From Myroides indicus (GTDB lineage Bacteria > Bacteroidota > Bacteroidia > Flavobacteriales > Flavobacteriaceae), in NCBI RefSeq assembly GCF_004364575.1, contig NZ_SOAG01000006.1:60307-107150 (forward strand): a stretch of DNA of 46,844 nucleotides, given 5' to 3'. The notes under the pieces were generated by a model that saw only the letters and a program-made list of their open reading frames with translations, searched no databases and was not told the DNA's origin. A program made the translations under genes and the position numbers. Of the stretch, positions 41,785 through 46,844 are shown piece after piece. Position 1 is the first letter of the stretch; each line of letters starts with the position of its first letter.

Positions 41785-43457
41785 TTCCTGTTTATAAAAT
41801 ATTGAAATACAAATGCCAGAATAATTGCCAGCAAAGCACCCAAAGGATTCAGCCATAAAAAGCTTATAACTTCCAACGAGTAAACGTAAATCACAATGAT
41901 TTGCGTAATTAAAGCTGACCAAAAGGTTGCCTTTGCTTTGCAGTATTTGAAGAAAAACGCGATTAAAAAGATGCCTAAAACGGTACCATAAAATATAGAT
42001 CCGATAATGTTTACCAACTGAATCAGGTTTTCAAACAACGTAATCAAGCAAGCCATTAAAATACAAATGATTCCCCAAAAAACCACCAGGTATTTGGTTG
42101 CTTTCAGATAATGCTTTTCTGATTGATTGGGTTTGTACGTTTTATAAATATCAATTGCCGAACTCGAAGCTACTGCATATAATCCCGAAGCCGAAGCCGA
42201 CATTGCTGCACAAAAAATGACAGCAAGCAAAAAGCCAATTACGCCGTGTGGTAAATAGTTCAAAATAAAATAGATAAATACATAGTCTTTGTCATTTAAT
42301 TCGGCTGTTGCATCTACTTTAGCAATAATTTCTTTGGCTTCATTTCTCAGTTGCGTTTCACTTTCGTTCAGCGAAACCAGCTTTTCTTCTAAAACATTGT
42401 TAGTATTTCCCTGGTTTAACTGCCCGGCATAAACCTGCGTCACTTCGTTTTTTTCATTGAGTAAATCTTCCAGTTCCAGTTCTAAATTGCGATACTCTTC
42501 CCTATATTCCGAGCTTAAAACTTTTTCGGTATTTACAGGATTAAAATGCAACGGAGCCTGATAAAAATGAAAGAAAATAAACACCATAACCCCAACTAAC
42601 AAGATAAAAAACTGCATGGGAACTTTTAAAACTCCGTTCATCAATAATCCCATTTGGGTTTCTTTTATGCTCTTTCCCGACAAATAACGCCCCACTTGTG
42701 ACTGATCGGTACCGAAATAAGCCAGCATAAGGAAGAAACCAGCTGTTAATCCATTCCAAACGGTATAACGTTCGCTAAAATCGGTTGAAAAATTTAACAG
42801 ATTCATTTTTCCGCTTACTTGAGCAACCTCAAAAACATTTCCCAGATTTACTTCCTGAGGCAATCGGAATAAAATAATGAAAAACGTTAAAAACATTCCC
42901 GCCATGATAACGAAAGCTTGTTGTTTTTGGGTAATATTCAACGCTTTTGTTCCGCCAAAATAAGTGTAAAAAATAATGATAACTCCAATAGAAACAATAA
43001 TATAAGTCAAATCCCAATTCAGAATCGAAGACAAGATAATTGCCGGCGCATAAATGGTAATTCCTGTCCCCACACTTCTTTGAATCAAAAAGATAACCGA
43101 AGCCAGTGTCCGCGTTTTTAAATCGAATCGGCTTTCTAAAAATTCATATGCCGTATACACTTTCAACCGATGAAAAACAGGAATAAAAACCATGCAAATC
43201 ACCACCATTGCCAACGGAAGTCCGAAATAAAACTGAACAAACCCCATTCCGTCGTGATAGGCCTGTCCGGGTGTAGACAAAAACGTAATTGCGCTTGCCT
43301 GAGTTGCCATCACCGACAAACCTACGGTAAACCAATTGGTAGATTGATTTGCCAGAATATAGTCTTCTATATTTTTGCTTTCTTTGGTTTTATACGTACC
43401 GTAAAGAACAATGAACAAAAGGGTTCCCAATAAAATAATCCAGTCTGAAAGTTCCAT
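41772..43457 (-). CDS. Sodium:solute symporter family transporter with coiled-coil insertion
   Basis: The 561-aa protein is an SSS-family transporter (LeuT fold) of the inner membrane. Family marks are VGLSVMATQASAITFLSTPG in the first core helix region, YTAYEFLESRFDLKTRTLAS, YFGGTKALNITQKQQAFV and ILMAC. Between two helices there is an unusual hydrophilic insertion of about 85 residues (about 305-390, YREEYRNLELELEDLLNEKN and ETQLRNEAKEIIAKVDATAE) that looks like a coiled coil. The ATG at 43457 comes 1 base after the stop of a small membrane protein gene. The substrate is unknown; neighbouring sugar-deacetylase context hints at a sugar or sugar acid. Confidence 0.88.
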   Translation of the reverse strand: MELSDWIILLGTLLFIVLYGTYKTKESKNIEDYILANQSTNWFTVGLSVMATQASAITFLSTPGQAYHDGMGFVQFYFGLPLAMVVICMVFIPVFHRLKVYTAYEFLESRFDLKTRTLASVIFLIQRSVGTGITIYAPAIILSSILNWDLTYIIVSIGVIIIFYTYFGGTKALNITQKQQAFVIMAGMFLTFFIILFRLPQEVNLGNVFEVAQVSGKMNLLNFSTDFSERYTVWNGLTAGFFLMLAYFGTDQSQVGRYLSGKSIKETQMGLLMNGVLKVPMQFFILLVGVMVFIFFHFYQAPLHFNPVNTEKVLSSEYREEYRNLELELEDLLNEKNEVTQVYAGQLNQGNTNNVLEEKLVSLNESETQLRNEAKEIIAKVDATAELNDKDYVFIYFILNYLPHGVIGFLLAVIFCAAMSASASGLYAVASSSAIDIYKTYKPNQSEKHYLKATKYLVVFWGIICILMACLITLFENLIQLVNIIGSIFYGTVLGIFLIAFFFKYCKAKATFWSALITQIIVIYVYSLEVISFLWLNPLGALLAIILAFVFQYFINRKKSV

Positions 43458-43458
43458 A

Positions 43459-43566
43459 TTACTTGAAAAAGTTCATTAAAAAATAAAACAGAACCAGATA
43501 AAGCAGATTGATCAGCAAGACAAGAGTATAACTCTTTCGCCATTTTATGTATTTAAAACCACTCAT
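43459..43566 (-). CDS. Small membrane protein of 35 aa between the deacetylase and symporter genes
   Basis: A 36-codon frame from ATG at 43566-43564 to TAA at 43461-43459 encodes a 35-aa protein beginning MSGFKYIKWRKSYTLVLLIN and ending LLYLVLFYFLMNFFK. It has a short basic N-terminus and one membrane span. The ATG overlaps the TGA of the deacetylase gene (ATGA), and the stop is 1 base from the symporter ATG (TAATATG). That exact packing is strong evidence for translation. Similar tiny proteins accompany SSS transporters in flavobacteria as far as I recall; a role as accessory subunit of the symporter is inference. Confidence 0.8.
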   Translation of the reverse strand: MSGFKYIKWRKSYTLVLLINLLYLVLFYFLMNFFK

Positions 43567-45995
43567 TTTTTCAACTCAATTAAATTGACAAAAAGCTCCA
43601 ATGCACCCATATTTCCTACAGGCAATTGTCTAAAAAAGCTCAAACCAGTATAAACATAATATCCTTTTCCGTAAGCAGCCATAATCAAAGCTCCGTTTGT
43701 ATTTTTTTTATCAAAATCATGCGACGAAAGAACCGGTTTAAACTCATCAGCAAATTCCTCAGCATAATATAAACCCTGTTCATGAACCCAATTTGTAAAG
43801 TTTTGAGAAGTAATTTTAAAGGGTTCATTTAAAACCGCTGCGCCTGAATTAACAAACTGAACCTCGGCATTTTCATCGGTAACCCTGGTTTTGCCGATTT
43901 TGATAGAATATGGTGCAATTCCTTCGGTTTGCAAATTTGCATCTGTTTGATATTGTACAATAACCGTTCCTCCGTTTTGGGCATAATCAAACAAAAACCG
44001 TTTTTTTTCTGCCAAAGCTTTTTCGGTGTTAAATGCTCGAATTCCGACAATAATAGTTTCATATTGTGAGAGTTCTCCGTCCTTTAAAGTTTCTAAATTG
44101 ATGAAATCTACCTGATATCCGACATTTTCCAATACTTGTGGAATTTCATCACCCGCACCCATGATATAGCCGATACGCTGCTTTTTCAGCTTGGAATTAT
44201 CAAAATTTACAATTTTAGTTTGCGCCGGTTTTAAATAAAACGTTTCCGGAATGTGATCGTAAGAAATCCATTTAACTTCATTCGCAAATGTGTTTCCTAC
44301 TTCCTTAAAATGTACCTGATAAATCCCATCAGCAATAGTTTTCTGAATGCATATTTCTTTGTTTTTTTCATTTCTTTTTAAAGAGATAGCTGTTTTGTAA
44401 ACCTCTTTTTGAGCTTGATTCAACAACAAAAGTTCGCCGTTAACTGTTGCATTGGAATAATTAGTAAGCATCAGGTCAATCACCAGATTTTGATTGGAAT
44501 TACTGATATAAACTGATTGCTTAAACTGAACAGAAACCTTGGGAACAACGTTAAATGGTTTATAGATTTCACCTTTGGCAACGTCTTTATAATGATATTG
44601 GATTTGTACCGGAAATGATATATATATTCCGTTGATTTCCAAACCAATTTCATTTCCATTATTTTGATTAAACTGATTTTTAAAATCGTAAAATGTATCA
44701 ATAAACTTAAAATCTGTCAAATCATCTCTTGTGAATCGGGTATTAAAATCACCATAAAAAACTCCCTGATCCATCAAAGGTTTGTTTATCATTATTTTTT
44801 GACTGTTTACAGTAACATCCTTTAAAATAACATTGTGAGAAGATCTGTTTGCAATTTCCGCTTGAATCACAACAGGGGTATTCGGAATCGAGCAAGGTAC
44901 ATCTGTTGTAAAATCCAAAAACAAACCGGCGCAGTTTTTAATCAGTTCTTTGACTTCATTTTGCTTGCGGGTTTTCCAGATCGTTTCGGGTAGTTTTTCT
45001 ATTTCAGTATAAATTTTTGTAAGTTGCTCAATTGATTTTGCAGGATCTTTAAAATCATATTCTTCTAACAGCTGTTGAACAAGCGGTTCGATGTTTTTCC
45101 CGCCTTCAATGCGATTCCAGCTGGTGTCAATCCCTTCAAACAAATTGGATGAACTAAGAGGCATTCCGTCAATCAGTTCAACATAATCTATTTGCTCTCC
45201 ACGAGAAGACAAATCGCCAAACCCTTGTGACTGATGCTGGCTCCGGCTCAACGAAGCAATTTCCTGATTATTTTTACCCAACTGATTATAAAAAACACCT
45301 ATATTCAGCGGAATATATTTAGATTTATCAGCTTTTTCAAACGCTTGTTTACTGCCAAAGAAAAACCATGAAGCGTTAAAAAACAAACGCTTGGGATTCC
45401 AGATATTCAGTTTTTCATCAGATGTAATTTTATAGGAATCATCCTGTGCCAAAGCAAATGCTTCTTTAGACAATTGCGCCGAAGCCGTATGGTGTCCATG
45501 CGTCGTTCCTTCGGTTCGGTGGTCAAAACGATTGATGATAACATCGGGCTGTTCCTTGCGAATCAGGTAAACCATCTGTTCTAAAAGCGAAGCTTTATTC
45601 CATTTTTCAAAAGCTTCACGAGGATGTTTCGAAAAACCGAAATCGTCTGCTGTAGAAAAAAACTGTTTTCCTCCGTCAATTTTTCGGGCGTTCCAAAGTT
45701 CGTTCGTTCTGATTACACCTAAATCGGTCCCCAGTTCATTACTGATTAAATTTTGTCCGCCATTGCCGCGCGTCAACGACAAATATTCGGTATAAGCCTT
45801 TTCGTGATGCGTTAAATAAGTAATCAAATGGGTATTTTCGTCATCGGGATGTGCCGCAATGTATAAGGCACTCGCCAAAACGTTTAACTGTTCCATTTTG
45901 AAATAAATCTCGGAAGACGTCAGTGTTTCGGGCTTTTGTGCGTTTATAGGTTGAAATATGGCAATACATAAAATGTATAAAAACAGCTTTTTCAT
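43563..45995 (-). CDS. Exported PIG-L (LmbE-like) deacetylase family protein
   Basis: The protein is 810 aa from the ATG at 45995 (MKKLFLYILCIAIFQPINAQ, a clear signal peptide); an in-frame ATG at 46022 would add nine residues ahead of it. The PIG-L domain occupies residues about 35-300: the zinc motif is IAAHPDDENTH, and HRTEGTTHGHHTASAQL holds the second His cluster. PIG-L enzymes remove acetyl groups from N-acetylglucosamine-type compounds. The long C-terminal part (about 330-810) includes beta-rich domains and a glutamine amidotransferase-like segment near the end (IIVGIRAFNTEKALAEKKRF). It is the first gene of the operon with the small membrane protein and symporter; the triad may deacetylate an amino sugar and import the product. 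Confidence 0.88.
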   Translation of the reverse strand: MKKLFLYILCIAIFQPINAQKPETLTSSEIYFKMEQLNVLASALYIAAHPDDENTHLITYLTHHEKAYTEYLSLTRGNGGQNLISNELGTDLGVIRTNELWNARKIDGGKQFFSTADDFGFSKHPREAFEKWNKASLLEQMVYLIRKEQPDVIINRFDHRTEGTTHGHHTASAQLSKEAFALAQDDSYKITSDEKLNIWNPKRLFFNASWFFFGSKQAFEKADKSKYIPLNIGVFYNQLGKNNQEIASLSRSQHQSQGFGDLSSRGEQIDYVELIDGMPLSSSNLFEGIDTSWNRIEGGKNIEPLVQQLLEEYDFKDPAKSIEQLTKIYTEIEKLPETIWKTRKQNEVKELIKNCAGLFLDFTTDVPCSIPNTPVVIQAEIANRSSHNVILKDVTVNSQKIMINKPLMDQGVFYGDFNTRFTRDDLTDFKFIDTFYDFKNQFNQNNGNEIGLEINGIYISFPVQIQYHYKDVAKGEIYKPFNVVPKVSVQFKQSVYISNSNQNLVIDLMLTNYSNATVNGELLLLNQAQKEVYKTAISLKRNEKNKEICIQKTIADGIYQVHFKEVGNTFANEVKWISYDHIPETFYLKPAQTKIVNFDNSKLKKQRIGYIMGAGDEIPQVLENVGYQVDFINLETLKDGELSQYETIIVGIRAFNTEKALAEKKRFLFDYAQNGGTVIVQYQTDANLQTEGIAPYSIKIGKTRVTDENAEVQFVNSGAAVLNEPFKITSQNFTNWVHEQGLYYAEEFADEFKPVLSSHDFDKKNTNGALIMAAYGKGYYVYTGLSFFRQLPVGNMGALELFVNLIELKK

Positions 45996-46007
45996 TCTTA
46001 TAAGAAT
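45994..46007. promoter_or_regulatory. 14-bp palindrome at the deacetylase start
   Basis: ATTCTTATAAGAAT directly abuts the ATG at 45995 and would fold or bind a dimer there. It could influence translation or be chance in this AT-rich DNA. Confidence 0.25.
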
Positions 46008-46022
46008 ATTTTTAAACCACAT

Positions 46023-46844
46023 AGATACATAGTTTCTTGGTTTTTGACAACTAAAATGATCAGATTTTGTATTCTTACTGTAAGCAGTATATTATAAAAC
46101 CATAACAGATGTTTGTAAAAACAAGTTATTTAGACGGTATATTCTGTTGCTTTAGCCTTTAACTTCGCTATTTTATAATATAGTTGTCCCCTTTACAAAA
46201 GAATATAAAAAAAATGCTGTAGCAAGTTCAGAAGGGCAAGGCTCCCTTCATTTTATCTTGATATAAAAGAAACAAAAGATCAAGACTGCATTTCTCCTAT
46301 CGGTCTTTCTAATGCTTATTTTGTAAACTATATGAAGGTGACTTCGCCCCATATAGTTTAATGCAAAACTGCACCAAGAAGACACCCGACAGAGAAATAA
46401 GGTCATTGGAATAGAATCAAAAAATAATTAAAAGTAAAAATGAGAAATTATGATTTATAACCCGAAAATAAACATACGCACCAAACGGTATTATGTAATT
46501 AGCGAGCGCAGTCTTAGCGCAAGCACGTTATGAGAAGCAATGTCAGAAGCTTAACCAAATATAATTCCACCAAGTGTCTATTTTAAAAGGTGTCTCATGG
46601 ATGCTAAAATATTTTATTTCGAATAGAAACAAGTGGTTGATAACCTATAAATTACATGTAGACAGACCTTTTTACCATATACCAAGAACTGTGTAAGTAT
46701 AAAATTCTATTTGTCTTAGAAAACCAAGTAAAATTTCTTTATATATTTAACCCGTGGTGCATTTAGGTAATATTAATTTTTAAGTTGTTTATATTTCTAT
46801 TAGCACTTCCGTTTATTGTTTGAATAATAGTAAGAGTTACTATT
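46023..46844. other. Long region without a gene at the window end
   Basis: About 820 bases upstream of the deacetylase gene. It holds repeat copy B (46240-46584) and otherwise AT-rich sequence without a coding ORF on either strand. No promoter with both boxes was identified for the deacetylase operon. Confidence 0.55.
46240..46584. repeat. Imperfect direct repeat, copy B
   Basis: This 345-base stretch matches copy A at 41299-41737 in the same orientation. Near its start ATCTTGAT and AGATCAAGA can pair as a short hairpin (46255-46283). Copy B is compact and lacks the extra ~100 bases found in copy A. Together the copies bracket the deacetylase, small protein and symporter operon. Confidence 0.75.

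Noticed and set aside
45996..46022. Upstream ATG at 46022 for the PIG-L protein
   Set aside because: It would place nine residues ahead of a complete signal peptide; the ATG at 45995 is the better start.
1..46844. CRISPR array, rRNA, integrase or prophage genes
   Set aside because: No regularly spaced short repeats, no rRNA landmarks and no recombinase or phage protein were found on either strand.

Overview
The window is AT-rich bacterial chromosome from a member of the Bacteroidota, most likely Flavobacteriia (Flavobacteriaceae or Weeksellaceae). The reasons are two SusC/SusD outer-membrane pairs, promoters of the TTTG-N19-TAnnTTTG type, almost no Shine-Dalgarno sequences, secreted proteins that open with the '(V/S)GIGT..P..S..L.(V/L)' module, and family-level resemblance of nearly every gene to flavobacterial proteins. 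The exact genus cannot be fixed from the sequence alone. No tRNA, rRNA, CRISPR array, intact insertion sequence or prophage gene was seen.

Layout. 0-4.1 kb: two related secreted surface proteins (the first cut by the window edge) and two tandem membrane-anchored AraC regulators, all on the minus strand. 4.5-8.3 kb: a BetT-like betaine/choline transporter converging on an APC amino-acid permease across a bidirectional terminator. 8.5-12.1 kb: a possible 38-aa small ORF, then pstS-pstC-pstA-pstB for high-affinity phosphate uptake; the signal peptide of pstS is out of frame with its body. 12.2-13.6 kb: a decaying locus with an AhpD-like protein of broken N-terminus, a Crp/Fnr pseudogene and an intact secreted HMA-type cysteine protein. 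13.8-18.5 kb: a membrane endonuclease/exonuclease/phosphatase-fold protein, a DAO-type FAD oxidoreductase, a FrnE-like DsbA, and an Rrf2 regulator with the quinone oxidoreductase qorB. 18.6-26.7 kb: secreted metallophosphoesterase, secreted PI-PLC-like enzyme and SusC/SusD. 26.7-29.3 kb: DUF6157 and VOC proteins divergent from an AraC/SDR pair. 29.4-33.7 kb: an unknown 597-aa protein followed by nadA and nadB. 33.9-35.1 kb: a zinc alcohol dehydrogenase. 35.2-41.0 kb: operon phosphodiesterase-susC-susD. 41.7-46.0 kb: operon PIG-L deacetylase, a 35-aa membrane protein and a sodium:solute symporter, bracketed by two imperfect direct repeats.

Common theme. Phosphorus acquisition recurs: a Pst transporter, two independent SusCD pairs whose neighbours are phosphoesterases rather than glycosidases, and similar 11-bp-period TAAC repeats, reminiscent of Pho-box geometry, in front of pst and of the phosphodiesterase-susCD operon. 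I infer that this part of the genome takes up organophosphate compounds: SusCD imports, the periplasmic or surface phosphoesterases release phosphate, and Pst carries it inward. That is a hypothesis, not something the sequence proves.

Other points of interest are a matched pair of 18-bp operator-like sites in front of the AraC and SDR genes at identical spacing, an Rrf2 promoter buried in a perfect inverted repeat with an almost leaderless transcript, a hidden small membrane protein in the symporter operon, and several indels that break genes (pstS, the AhpD-like gene, crp). The single-base pstS break may be real or a sequence error; the Crp/Fnr gene is clearly a pseudogene.
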